Shown here one piece after another: positions 49,601-57,677 of a stretch of DNA of 64,000 bases. Source of the stretch: Rhodococcus sp. IEGM 1409 (GTDB lineage Bacteria; Actinomycetota; Actinomycetes; Mycobacteriales; Mycobacteriaceae); the NCBI RefSeq assembly GCF_030056735.1, contig NZ_JASHKN010000002.1:1-64000 (forward strand). Direction: 5' to 3'. The notes under the pieces were generated by a model, which saw nothing but the letters and a program-made list of their open reading frames with translations, was not told where the DNA came from and ran no database searches. The translations under genes were made by a program, and so were the position numbers. Position 1 is the stretch's first letter. Each line of letters opens with the position of its first letter.

Positions 49601-50688
49601 CCTTCGGTGTGCACGTGATCGTCACAACGTCGAGGTGGGCCGAGATCCGGCCGGCACTCAAGGATCTACTGGGTACTCGTATCGAACTTCGATTGGGTGA
49701 TCCGGGAGACTCGGATGCGGGTCGGCAGAAAGCCAGCCTGGTGCCGGAACGTCGACCGGGTCGTGGCATCACTCGCGACGGACTTCACCTTCTCACCGGA
49801 CTACCTCGAATCGACGGTACGCCAGGTAGTGGGAACTCGAGTGCGGCTGTGGCGGCGACCGTCGAACGTATTGCAGCCATGTCGAATTCGCGTCCGGCGC
49901 CGACCGTGCGGATGCTTCCGGATTCCTACTCGCGGGCAGAACTTCTCGAAGCTGTCGGGGTCCGGTGGCCCTCACCGAGTGCGGCCGACGGTCGGTGTCT
50001 CACCGTACCGATCGGACTCGGTGAGACCGACCTCGCCCCGGTGTACATGGACTTCCGGGAACACCCGCACTTCTTGATATTCGGCGACACCGCGTGTGGG
50101 AAGACATCTCTCTTGCGCGGAATAGCCGAAGGGATCATCGCGTCGAATACGCCGGCTCAGGCCAAGCTGATCATCGGTGACTACCGGCATTCGCTGCTGG
50201 GAGTGGTCGAAGGGAATCACCTCGGTGGGTACGCGGCGTCGTCGACGACATTCGGTGAGTTGATGGTCGACCTGGCTCGGATCGTTGCCGCTAGAATGCC
50301 GAACGCGGAGACGACACAGCAGCAACTTCGGGAACGGTCGTGGTGGAGCGGGCCGGAGATTTACGTACTGATCGACGACTACGACCTTGTAGCCACATCG
50401 AGTGGCAACCCGGTGGCTCCGTTGCTCGAATACATCCCACATTCCAAGGACATCGGTTTGCATCTTGTGATTGCCCGCCGTTCCGGTGGCGCCGCCAGAG
50501 CTCTGTATGAACCGGTGATTGCGAGAATCCGCGACATGGCACCGGCCGGATTGATTATGAGCGGAAGTCGTGACGAGGGAAATCTCGTCGGTACTGTCCG
50601 CGCGTCGGCAATGCCGGAAGGCCGTGGGGTCTACGTTTCTCGCTCGCAAACCCAACTTGTCCAAGTTCCGTGGATGCCACCGCTGTGA
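46684..50688 (+). CDS. eccC: Type VII secretion ATPase EccC
   Basis: A 1334-residue motor with two N-terminal membrane helices (LLPVIMVVAMIGMVALMFSS and the next) and three FtsK/SpoIIIE ATPase domains. Walker A motifs are GATGSGKSE (about residue 480), GGPQSGKST (about 830) and GDTACGKTS (about 1134). It is one chain, not split into Ca and Cb as in ESX-1. The first ATPase drives secretion; the others bind substrates such as WXG100 proteins. TTG 46684 is chosen for GGGGG nine bases upstream; GTG 46678 is possible. Divergent from eccD. Confidence 0.94.
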   Translation: MSTVRFARRARRESPRTPGGEVTLQAPPEIPRVTPGNLLTKLLPVIMVVAMIGMVALMFSSGMARNPMSLLFPVMMMVSMLGMLAGGGRSGGARASEANEDRKDYLRYLDQMRSDVAATSGAQRAALQWSNPEPSLLWTLAGTVRMWERQITDSDYCHVRVGLGTQRLATRLVSPETGPVEDLEPVAAVSLRRFVRAHSVVQDLPTAVSLRGFAAMSIEGQRDSARALVRSMLMQLCTFHGPDTVQVAVVCGPDTESEWEWVKWLPHVQHPVSQDGAGASRMVFGSYLEFESSLGEPLSMRARFARNTPASAGVPHLVLVVDGGLLEGDTGLLSESGLDSVTVLDLCGFCPRLAAGRGLRLVVGSDQIGAVSSAGVENFATPDAATTSLAQSFGRRIAPFRAASQNAVDAADDDRSLRTWSQMLGIGNIARFNPEHGWLPRQGRDRLRVPIGVGQDGNPVELDLKESVENGMGPHGLCIGATGSGKSEFLRTLVLGLIATHSPNALNLVLIDFKGGATFLGLEEAPHVAAIITNLAEELAMVDRMKDALAGEMNRRQELLRAAGNFANVSDYEKARLAGAALDPLPALFVVVDEFSELLSQQPEFAELFVAIGRLGRSLHIHLLLASQRLDEGKLRGLDSHLSYRIGLKTFSANESRSVLGVPDAYHLPGTPGAGYLKSYSAEIVRFQGAYVSGPYEGERIVRTRFSVDSPVGLAPLPFTATPVIGPEAVVVPVEPDVVDMGEIGDDARTLLGVLVDRMRGHGPRAHEVWLPPLGSSPTLDQLLPRWAAGDQPRGNLSAPFGIVDRPFDQRRDLLVADLNGSTGNLAIVGGPQSGKSTALRTLILSLSMTHTPEQIQFYCLDFGGGTLLGLKDLPHVGSVANRLDSDRVRRTVAEVLGVVAKRERLFRDLGIESMADFRRLRTADPTGEGVAAGLREDPYGDVFLVVDGWPSVRSDFESLEPQINMLAGQGLSFGVHVIVTTSRWAEIRPALKDLLGTRIELRLGDPGDSDAGRQKASLVPERRPGRGITRDGLHLLTGLPRIDGTPGSGNSSAAVAATVERIAAMSNSRPAPTVRMLPDSYSRAELLEAVGVRWPSPSAADGRCLTVPIGLGETDLAPVYMDFREHPHFLIFGDTACGKTSLLRGIAEGIIASNTPAQAKLIIGDYRHSLLGVVEGNHLGGYAASSTTFGELMVDLARIVAARMPNAETTQQQLRERSWWSGPEIYVLIDDYDLVATSSGNPVAPLLEYIPHSKDIGLHLVIARRSGGAARALYEPVIARIRDMAPAGLIMSGSRDEGNLVGTVRASAMPEGRGVYVSRSQTQLVQVPWMPPL

Positions 50689-52187
50689 CCGTTCCGTCCG
50701 CGGTGTCGGTCTCGGTACATTGGGGTGCGTCTAACATCTGGGTCGTATCAGGTCAACGCGAATTCTGTTGCAGTGCAGACCTCAGACGCGAACCGGCGTC
50801 GGAGCCCGGTGTGGCCGGTGTCAATGCGATCGATTTCGTCGACGACGATTATGTCGACGTCGGCGGTCGGATTGTCCCGACCGTGTTGGAGTTGGCCAGG
50901 CTGATCTCCAGTGCGATGGAGGGGTGCGGAATCGTCGATGCAGACATTCTTTATCTCAGTCATCCCTCGGATTGGGGCGTCCCGCGCAGGCAGCGATTGC
51001 TGGATGCCGCACGGCGAGTGGCGCACGACGTCGTCCTCGTGCCGACGTCGATCGCGGCGGCGAGGTCGGCTCATACGGCCTGGCGATCGCGGTGTGTCGT
51101 CCTCGAACTGCGCGGCGGAATGGTGGTCGCTTCTGTAGTCACTGAGGTCGACGGTGAACTACGAATCGACGGGGCACAAAGTTCGGAGATCGCAGATGTT
51201 GCGGGGATGTTTTCCGCAATCGGGGACTTGTCGGTTCGGGACGCTGTGGTGTTGGTCGGGCCGCGCTCCCATGCGGTTGCGGCTTCGCTCGAACGTGGGG
51301 CGACGAATGTTCACGGTCACGCGAGCATTCGAATTCTGGACGAGAGTCGGGTGGCTTCGTCTCTGGTGGATCCTCAGACGCTCGTTCGCCAGACAACCGA
51401 GCGGGACAGTTCCGGCCGAATCGTCGACAATTCGGCTTTTGGTGCCGGGTGGGTAGGTGCTCCGGACGTTGCGATGTCGGTTCCTCGCGCGGAGTCGAAT
51501 GCCCCTTTGTCGCGTCGTGTCGGTGGGCGGCTCGGAGGCCGTCGACGGTTCGCTGTGGCGCTTGTAGTGGGCGCCGTTGTCGCTGCGGTCGCGGCAACGA
51601 TCGTGGTGTCCCCTCGAGATCGAAGCGATTCTCCGTCGGCGGAGTCGGTTGCAGCTACGGCGGAAGACAAATTTGAGATCGTGGAAGCGTCGAGAGAGCA
51701 GGAAAAGCCTGCCCCGAAGACTTCGATTCCGTCGGTCGAGTCCGGCGCCACGCCGGAACTCGTGCGTGTGGACCTGGGAAGCGTTGCAGCAGAACTGCCT
51801 TCCGATTGGAAACTTGTGCCGCGAGGGGCCTCGAGTGGGCGTACCGATTTGTTGCCCAGCTCCGGTGCGGATCGCAAGATCGTGGTCATCGAGAAACGCC
51901 TGGCCGAAGGTGCGGGCTTTAATTCCGTGGAAGCTGCTTTGCGTCAGCAGTTTTCGGCGTTCGAGGACCCATTGCGGTTCGGAGAGTTTTCCGTGCTCGA
52001 CGATGGTGCAGGAAAGCAGGCAGTGGTGTACGTCGAGTTTCCGGACGATTTCTCCGAGGTGCGTTGGCACGTGTACGTCGACAACGGACGGCAAGTGAGT
52101 ATCGGCTGCCAGTATCTTCTCGGAGAGTGGGACAGTCTCGAAGCGGACTGCCTGCGGACGTGGCACTCACTCGAATTCACACCGTGA
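50685..52187 (+). CDS. Type VII secretion-associated protein, Rv3446c family
   Basis: A 500-residue protein. The first 240 residues resemble an actin/Hsp70-like fold (VSVSVHWGASNIWVV at the start), then a Pro/Ser-poor linker, one membrane helix (RRFAVALVVGAVVAAVAATIV, about 285-305) and an extracytoplasmic domain. It occupies the same place in M. tuberculosis ESX-4, between eccC and the WXG100 pair, and its function is not known. GTG 50685 overlaps the eccC stop as GTGA; ATG 50670 is an alternative. Confidence 0.85.
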   Translation: MTVPSAVSVSVHWGASNIWVVSGQREFCCSADLRREPASEPGVAGVNAIDFVDDDYVDVGGRIVPTVLELARLISSAMEGCGIVDADILYLSHPSDWGVPRRQRLLDAARRVAHDVVLVPTSIAAARSAHTAWRSRCVVLELRGGMVVASVVTEVDGELRIDGAQSSEIADVAGMFSAIGDLSVRDAVVLVGPRSHAVAASLERGATNVHGHASIRILDESRVASSLVDPQTLVRQTTERDSSGRIVDNSAFGAGWVGAPDVAMSVPRAESNAPLSRRVGGRLGGRRRFAVALVVGAVVAAVAATIVVSPRDRSDSPSAESVAATAEDKFEIVEASREQEKPAPKTSIPSVESGATPELVRVDLGSVAAELPSDWKLVPRGASSGRTDLLPSSGADRKIVVIEKRLAEGAGFNSVEAALRQQFSAFEDPLRFGEFSVLDDGAGKQAVVYVEFPDDFSEVRWHVYVDNGRQVSIGCQYLLGEWDSLEADCLRTWHSLEFTP

Positions 52188-52371
52188 CCCTGGATCGGTC
52201 GGTTCTGAAAATATTCTTCGGTCGGGCCGGAACCGTTGGCACGGAGGTCGCGTCAAAGTATGTGTAGCGCACATCAGGGAGTTCCGCTCGACCCCGGTGC
52301 ACGTCCGACGGACAAGCCGTCGTGTGTGATCGCCGATACCGAACGGTACTCACCGAATCCAGGGGGACGAC

Positions 52372-52677
52372 ATGGGCTTTACCGCAACTACCGCTGAATT
52401 GATCGATTCGGCGGGGACCATCGACGGACATCTCGGTGACATCAGGGGACTGGTCAACGCTGTTCGGTCGGAGGCCGACGCTTCGCACAATTCGTGGAAC
52501 GGCGCGGCGCAGGTCGAATACGCAGGAATCATGGAGCGATACAACAGCGCGGCCCTGAAGTTGGACACTGCTCTGACCGATATCTGCGAGCAGATCAAGC
52601 AGTCTGCGGGAACCTTCGACTCGACCGAAGACGACAACGTCAGCTCGCTTCGCGGCGCGACGGTGAACATGTCCTGA
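52372..52677 (+). CDS. esxU: WXG100 protein, EsxU-like
   Basis: A 101-residue helical hairpin protein with the turn motif NSWNGAAQ (W-N-G). Such proteins are secreted as helical dimers by ESX systems. The first of the two WXG100 genes, in the EsxU position. The usual C-terminal YxxxD/E signal is absent; FDSTE (F-x3-E) stands at the expected place. A weak TTGGCA-17-TATGTG pair at 52236-52264 could be a promoter in the 184-base gap upstream. Confidence 0.88.
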   Translation: MGFTATTAELIDSAGTIDGHLGDIRGLVNAVRSEADASHNSWNGAAQVEYAGIMERYNSAALKLDTALTDICEQIKQSAGTFDSTEDDNVSSLRGATVNMS

Positions 52678-52763
52678 CCGTCAGCTCTTCGCAGTTCGAT
52701 CAAGCAGTTCTCACCCAGTAGTTCTCACAAGTTCTCTCCAGTCACACCGAACCGGGAGCAGTT

Positions 52764-53057
52764 ATGTCCGACAGGATCAAGTACGACTTCGGCGGCCTCG
52801 CAATGCTGTCCGATCAGATGAAACAGCAGGCCAAAGCGATCAACGACAAGCAGGGCGACATCAAAGTTGTCGTGGACAAGCTGCAAGCAGGCTGGGAAGG
52901 CGCAGGTTCCGAAGCGTGGAACGACGCACAGCGCCGCTGGGCCCAGGCCTCCGAAGAACTGAACATGGTTCTCGCGCAGATCGCCGGAGCGACGGCAAGC
53001 GGTTCCGAGAAGATGCAGGAAGCTGATCGGATCGCCGCAAACGGGTTCGGTCGCTGA
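52764..53057 (+). CDS. esxT: WXG100 protein, EsxT-like
   Basis: A 97-residue protein with W-E-G in QAGWEGAGSEAW and long amphipathic helices on both sides; probable dimer partner of the EsxU-like protein 86 bases upstream. It ends MQEADRIAANGFGR and has no YxxxD/E signal. ACCGGGAGCAGTT precedes the ATG. The 316-base gap that follows holds only the rplM promoter region. Confidence 0.9.
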   Translation: MSDRIKYDFGGLAMLSDQMKQQAKAINDKQGDIKVVVDKLQAGWEGAGSEAWNDAQRRWAQASEELNMVLAQIAGATASGSEKMQEADRIAANGFGR

Positions 53058-53184
53058 CAGTAATCATGTCGCGATGACACCCGACTGCCCCGGTACCGAC
53101 AGGTCGCCGGGGCAGTCGGGTGTCGATCCGCGTATCGATCGCTCACACCGTTGTGCTCGGCGAGGATGCGGTTGGACGGGATGG

Positions 53185-53216
53185 CCGCGCTTTGACCTGG
53201 CCGCGCTTTGACCTGG
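53185..53216 (+). repeat. Perfect tandem duplication of a 16-bp unit containing a -35 element
   Basis: Two identical 16-bp copies (53185-53200 and 53201-53216) of CCGCGCTTTGACCTGG stand head to tail upstream of rplM, so TTGACC occurs twice, 16 bases apart. Confidence 0.95.
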
Positions 53217-53248
53217 CAGTGGGTAGACCGGTATCGTCTATCGGTGGC
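53208..53248 (+). promoter_or_regulatory. Promoter of rplM-rpsI
   Basis: TTGACC (53208-53213), 18 bases, TATCGT (53232-53237), then five bases and GGTGGC, close to the GGTTGCC box of other ribosomal promoters here. The upstream copy of TTGACC is too far away to work with the same -10. Confidence 0.6.
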
Positions 53249-53373
53249 GTGCCGTAGGGCTCCGGCAGAAATGCGTGGAGACCGGCGGTTCTCGGGTCTC
53301 AACTGGCCGCCGAGGATCGTTTACGCGATACGCACATGGTCAGCAGTGGAATGAATTAAGACGAGGAAGATCT

Positions 53374-53817
53374 GTGTCTACGTACACCCCGAAGGCCGGA
53401 GATGTGACCCACTCGTGGCACGTCATCGACGCCACTGACGTGGTGCTCGGCCGTCTTGCCGTTCAGGCAGCGAACTTGCTGCGTGGCAAGCACAAGCCCA
53501 CCTACGCGCCGCACATCGACGGTGGTGACTTCGTTGTCATCATCAACGCTGAGAAGGTTGCCATCAGCGGCAACAAGCTCCAGGGCAAGAACGTTTACCA
53601 CCACTCCGGATTCCCGGGTGGCCTGAAGTCCCGCACTGTCGGTGAGGTCCTCGACAGGACTCCCGATCGTCTCGTCGAGAAGGCCATTGTCGGCATGCTC
53701 CCCAAGACGAAGCTCGGCCGCGCAATGAGCAGCAAGCTCAAGGTCTACGCGGGCCCGAATCACCCCCACACCGCGCAGCAGCCGGTGCCGTTCGAGATCA
53801 AGCAGGTCGCACAGTGA
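53374..53817 (+). CDS. rplM: 50S ribosomal protein L13
   Basis: A 147-residue L13 with [16 protein letters not shown] and [23 protein letters not shown] 53374 has GAGGAAG close upstream. Followed directly by rpsI through GTGA overlap. It is next to ESX-4 as in M. tuberculosis. Confidence 0.97.
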   Translation: MSTYTPKAGDVTHSWHVIDATDVVLGRLAVQAANLLRGKHKPTYAPHIDGGDFVVIINAEKVAISGNKLQGKNVYHHSGFPGGLKSRTVGEVLDRTPDRLVEKAIVGMLPKTKLGRAMSSKLKVYAGPNHPHTAQQPVPFEIKQVAQ

Positions 53818-54326
53818 CATCGCCGGAAGAGCAGAACGTGTCCGAAGAGAACATCGAAGCAGTGGAAGAGCTTGTTTCCGCTGACGCAGTCGAGGTCGTC
53901 GAAGAGGTTGCTGCAGCTACGCTCGCACCGATCGTCCTCGATCGCCCGGTCCAGACCGTCGGTCGCCGCAAGGAGGCTGTCGTTCGCGTCCGGATGGCTC
54001 CCGGCACCGGTCAGTTCAAGCTCAACGGCCGTACGTTGGAGGATTATTTCCCCAACAAGGTTCACCAGCAGCTGATCAAGGCTCCGCTGGTGCTCGTCGA
54101 GCGTCCCGAGTCTTTCGACATCATTGCACTGCTGCACGGTGGCGGCCCGTCCGGTCAGGCAGGCGCTCTGCGTCTGGCTATCGCGCGCGCACTCATCGAG
54201 GTAACCCCTGATGATCGTCCGGCTCTCAAGCGTGCAGGCTTCCTGACGCGTGACGCCCGCGCGGTCGAGCGTAAGAAGTACGGCCTGAAGAAGGCCCGTA
54301 AGGCATCGCAGTACTCCAAGCGCTGA
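53814..54326 (+). CDS. rpsI: 30S ribosomal protein S9
   Basis: A 170-residue S9. The first 40 residues are an acidic extension rich in Glu and Val; the conserved core starts at [16 protein letters not shown] and ends [12 protein letters not shown], whose last Arg reaches the P-site tRNA. Start GTG overlaps the rplM stop. Confidence 0.97.
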   Translation: MTSPEEQNVSEENIEAVEELVSADAVEVVEEVAAATLAPIVLDRPVQTVGRRKEAVVRVRMAPGTGQFKLNGRTLEDYFPNKVHQQLIKAPLVLVERPESFDIIALLHGGGPSGQAGALRLAIARALIEVTPDDRPALKRAGFLTRDARAVERKKYGLKKARKASQYSKR

Positions 54327-54378
54327 TGCTTTGCCGAGGTTGACCCAACGGGTCTGCTTCGGCACCTGTTCACCACAC

Positions 54379-54411
54379 GAGCGGGCGTCCATCGTTACCG
54401 GACGCCCGCTC
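54379..54411 (+). terminator. Terminator after rpsI
   Basis: A perfect 12-bp stem (54379-54390 with 54400-54411), nine-base loop and a T-rich tail TTGTGTTTCTC. It separates rplM-rpsI from glmM. Confidence 0.85.
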
Positions 54412-54429
54412 TTGTGTTTCTCGAAGAAA

Positions 54430-54455
54430 TTCCATTCTCGAAGTTCCATTTTCGA
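54430..54455 (+). repeat. Short direct repeat upstream of glmM
   Basis: TTCCATTCTCGA (54430-54441) and TTCCATTTTCGA (54444-54455), 14 bases apart, differ in one base and lie 27 bases before the glmM start. They may be a regulator site or chance. Confidence 0.5.
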
Positions 54456-54481
54456 GGTTCTCAGGATTCAGGAGTCGTTCT

Positions 54482-55819
54482 ATGGGTCGGTTGTTCGGTA
54501 CTGATGGTGTTCGTGGACTTGCCAATTCGGATCTGACTGCAGATCTTGCATTGAGATTGGCAGTTGCCGCAGCGAGCGTACTGACAGCCGACACCTCGGA
54601 TGCACGTCCGACCGCCGTGATCGGTCGCGACCCTCGCGCCAGCGGTGAGATGCTTCAAGCCGCGGTGACGGCCGGGTTGAGTTCCGCAGGCGTCGACGTG
54701 CTCGACGTGGGTATTCTTCCGACTCCCGCAGTTGCATACTTGACGGCAAAGCTCGACGCCAGTCTCGGTGTCATGATTTCGGCATCGCATAATCCCATGC
54801 CGGACAACGGAATCAAGATCTTTGCAGCCGGTGGACACAAGCTGGATGACTCCGTCGAGGTGGCGATCGAGGATGCACTCGACGGCACCGCACCACCTGT
54901 CCTTCCGACAGGTGCCGGGATCGGCCGAGTCCGTACGGTCGACGACGCCGCTCAGTTGTACCTGGCGCATCTGGCGACCGCGGCGAGCGAGCCACTCGCT
55001 GGACTCACCGTTGTCGTCGACTGCGCCAACGGCGCTGCTTCCGCGCTCGCGCCGGTTGCCTACGCCGCAGCGGGTGCTCGAGTCATCGCGATCAGCGCCG
55101 ATCCCGACGGCCTCAACATCAACGACGGTTGCGGATCGACACACCTGGAGAATCTTCAGAAAGCCGTGGTCGATCACGGGGCTGACCTGGGGCTCGCGCA
55201 CGACGGCGACGCCGACCGCTGCCTGGCCGTCGACGAGACCGGCGCGGTGGTCGACGGTGACGCGATCATGGCAGTTCTGGCGATCGCGATGAACGAGGCC
55301 GGCGAGTTGGTCGAGAACACTCTCGTCGCGACCGTCATGAGCAATCTCGGGTTGCACATCGCCATGCGCGAGGCCGGTATCAACATCGTGACGGCTGCCG
55401 TAGGCGACCGCTACGTCTTGGAAGAACTGCGCGCGGGCGGATACAGCCTCGGCGGCGAACAGTCAGGCCATGTTGTGTTGCCGGCGTTCGGCACCACGGG
55501 CGATGGGATTCTCACCGGTCTCCGACTGCTCGGACGCATGGCTCGTACCCGTAAGTCGGCATCCGCACTGGCCGCAACGATGACCACCCTCCCGCAAGTG
55601 CTGATCAACGTGAAGGTCGGGGACAAGGCGACGGTCGCAGCGTCGCCGTCGGTACTCGCAGCAGTCGCGGACGCCGAGAGCGTTCTCGGTGACGGTGGTC
55701 GAGTGCTCCTGCGCCCGTCCGGGACCGAGCAACTGGTCCGCGTCATGGTCGAGGCCACCGAACTTCCGCTCGCGCAGAAGTTGGCCGACGAATTGGCTGA
55801 GATCGTCGGTTCGGTGTAG
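54482..55819 (+). CDS. glmM: Phosphoglucosamine mutase
   Basis: A 445-residue enzyme that turns glucosamine-6-phosphate into glucosamine-1-phosphate for UDP-GlcNAc and peptidoglycan. [11 protein letters not shown] starts it, the active phosphoserine lies in [12 protein letters not shown], metal binding in DGDADR, sugar binding in GEQSGH and phosphate binding in [15 protein letters not shown] lies seven bases before the ATG. Works in one pathway with glmS 2.8 kb downstream. Confidence 0.97.
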   Translation: MGRLFGTDGVRGLANSDLTADLALRLAVAAASVLTADTSDARPTAVIGRDPRASGEMLQAAVTAGLSSAGVDVLDVGILPTPAVAYLTAKLDASLGVMISASHNPMPDNGIKIFAAGGHKLDDSVEVAIEDALDGTAPPVLPTGAGIGRVRTVDDAAQLYLAHLATAASEPLAGLTVVVDCANGAASALAPVAYAAAGARVIAISADPDGLNINDGCGSTHLENLQKAVVDHGADLGLAHDGDADRCLAVDETGAVVDGDAIMAVLAIAMNEAGELVENTLVATVMSNLGLHIAMREAGINIVTAAVGDRYVLEELRAGGYSLGGEQSGHVVLPAFGTTGDGILTGLRLLGRMARTRKSASALAATMTTLPQVLINVKVGDKATVAASPSVLAAVADAESVLGDGGRVLLRPSGTEQLVRVMVEATELPLAQKLADELAEIVGSV

Positions 55820-55930
55820 TTCTTCGTTACGCGTTCGCGTTTTTGAGGGAACGTAATTGCGCCCGGCTGCGTCCAAGGAGTCAAAGGCCGCTCGACTTGC
55901 GAGTGGTTCCGCTGAAACTTGGGGGCGCTC

Positions 55931-56236
55931 GTGGACGTCGACCGTGCTGGAACAGACGAATTGGCACACCACGCGGTGTCGGTGGCTCAGGGTCTGCGCG
56001 ATTCTGCGGAACCGATCAGGCGTTTGCGATGGGGCGGCGCCGTTTCGGGCCGTGACTACGTCGAGCACGGAGCCGCATTGGCGTCGGCATTGGCGGTCCT
56101 GAATTCTCGCTTGACGGGGCGTGCCGACCTTCTCGATACGCTGGGGCGCCGGCTTTTCTCCTCGGCTCAGGTGATCGCTGAGGTGGACCGTGAGGGTGCG
56201 CAGCGGTTGCGGGACTCTGACGGGTCGGCCTCGTGA
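55931..56236 (+). CDS. Small WXG100-like protein (Rv3440c-like position)
   Basis: A 101-residue, all-helical protein with W-G-G at residues 34-36 (RRLRWGGAVSG) between two long helices, so WXG100-like in size and shape but not a clear family member. It sits after glmM where M. tuberculosis has the 103-residue Rv3440c, as I recall. GTG 55931 has a G run upstream. Coupled by GTGA to the next gene. A link to the ESX-4 system 3 kb upstream is inference. Confidence 0.7.
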   Translation: MDVDRAGTDELAHHAVSVAQGLRDSAEPIRRLRWGGAVSGRDYVEHGAALASALAVLNSRLTGRADLLDTLGRRLFSSAQVIAEVDREGAQRLRDSDGSAS

Positions 56237-57381
56237 AACCGAACAGCCCCACAGCTCAGGCAGCACCGAACGGCTACTACATTCTCGAAGATATTCTTGC
56301 ACTGCGTGATTCACTCGTACATCCCGACGAAATTCTGGACGCCGGCGCTCGAGGATTGCAGTTCTTCGACCGATTTCACGACCTGGCCACTCGGTTGGGT
56401 TTCGAGGAACGAGTGCTCACGTCTTACGAGGATTCGTATCGCGCAGAGGCCGGCATCGATTTCGAGCCCCTGGCGCGAGACGTGTCGGACATGGCTGGGG
56501 CGGTGGATGGTTCGGTCGCGGAGATCGCGATGCTGACGGTCCTGGCGGAGAACCTTCCTGCGGTGTGGAACATTTCCGGCGTGGATGCGGTCGTAGATCA
56601 GGCCTTCGCGGCGCGGCGAGACGCTCGGTCCGATGCGGATTCGGCGCCATTGTTGATCGCGCTGGCCGACGAACTCGCACAGACTGTTCGAAGGGCTCTG
56701 GCAGACAAGGCTTTCAAGGTGGCCAGCCTGGACCGGGCGACCATCGGCGGTCTGGGTGCGGGGGAGATCGATCAGCTGGCCCGTATCGCTTCCAGCGGTC
56801 GAGGCTCAGCGCCCTGGCTGGACACAGTTTTTCGTTCGGCGTACTTGGATGCTCGCGACGAATTCGACAGGGCGTGTGCGCAGTGTGCGAGCGCCGTAGG
56901 AGATGCTTTTGATGCCGCGACGCAGTGGGTGACAGACGCGTTCCCGTCAACCTTGCCGATTGCCGAGACGAACGCATCCGGTGCTGCGGCTGCGCCGATC
57001 TCTTTCTCGATCGGCGGCAACACGTGGGGCTTCTCGATTGCGCCCGACGGTCGTGGGGTGAGTCTCGATGTCGCCGGCGCCGACGGGAACTCTGTGTCGG
57101 TCACCGTGGATTTGAACGAAAATGGTTGGCCGAGAATAGTTTTCGATTCCGTCCAGGAGGCGGCCATGCAGGAGACGCACCCGCAAGAAGCGTCCCAGCC
57201 CGCGACACTCCAGCCCGAAATTCCCCACCGCGATATTCCTCAGCCCGAGGTGCCGGTTGAAACCACCACCGAATTCTCGCCTGCGCCGGACCCGGAGCCG
57301 CCTGCCACAGTCCCTGACGAGTCGATCGCGGTCCCCGACGGAGAGACGGGTGCGGAGCTGGCCGGAGCTGGTCCGCTGTGA
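56233..57381 (+). CDS. Conserved Ala/Pro-rich protein of unknown function (Rv3439c-like position)
   Basis: A 382-residue protein without membrane helix or signal peptide. Residues 1-235 are helical and rich in Ala and Asp; a small beta segment with FSIGGNTWGFSIAPDGRGVSLDVAG follows at about 250-300; the last 80 residues are a disordered Pro/Glu-rich tail with repeated PQPE-like units. The shape resembles large substrates or partners of ESX-type systems. Coupled by GTGA overlaps to genes on both sides. Confidence 0.72.
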   Translation: MKPNSPTAQAAPNGYYILEDILALRDSLVHPDEILDAGARGLQFFDRFHDLATRLGFEERVLTSYEDSYRAEAGIDFEPLARDVSDMAGAVDGSVAEIAMLTVLAENLPAVWNISGVDAVVDQAFAARRDARSDADSAPLLIALADELAQTVRRALADKAFKVASLDRATIGGLGAGEIDQLARIASSGRGSAPWLDTVFRSAYLDARDEFDRACAQCASAVGDAFDAATQWVTDAFPSTLPIAETNASGAAAAPISFSIGGNTWGFSIAPDGRGVSLDVAGADGNSVSVTVDLNENGWPRIVFDSVQEAAMQETHPQEASQPATLQPEIPHRDIPQPEVPVETTTEFSPAPDPEPPATVPDESIAVPDGETGAELAGAGPL

Positions 57382-57677
57382 GGTCCGTACACGCGCCGTT
57401 CGAAGCGATCCGTCGAACCCTCGATTCTCAACTCGACGACTTCCGTGAGCGCAGAGCGGCCGCTGCAAGCGAGGAATCGAGCCAGGAGCCGCCGTCGCCG
57501 CGGTCCGAAACGACATCTGCCGAGAACGACACGGATGGGGCCGTCAGAGCCGGCCCGTATCTGCGATCCGCGTCCGAGCCGACGCCGCCGAGCCCGCCGA
57601 TGAAGCCGAGCCCGCCGCCGGAGGCGGGCACGGACCCCTACTTACGCAACAGCTGGCTGGCCCGCGCGTCGGAGTGA
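57378..57677 (+). CDS. Small disordered proline-rich protein
   Basis: A 99-residue hydrophilic protein: a short charged helix (IRRTLDSQLDDFRERR), a Ser/Glu/Pro-rich middle and two short motifs with PYLR (GPYLRSAS and DPYLRNSW). No family recognised. GTG overlaps the previous stop. Its last 40 bases overlap the 3' end of the hydrolase on the other strand. Confidence 0.6.
   Translation: MRSVHAPFEAIRRTLDSQLDDFRERRAAAASEESSQEPPSPRSETTSAENDTDGAVRAGPYLRSASEPTPPSPPMKPSPPPEAGTDPYLRNSWLARASE

Noticed and set aside
50670-50684. ATG 50670 as start of the Rv3446c-like gene
   Set aside because: GTG 50685 gives the common GTGA overlap with eccC; the upstream ATG would add five residues inside eccC. It cannot be fully excluded.
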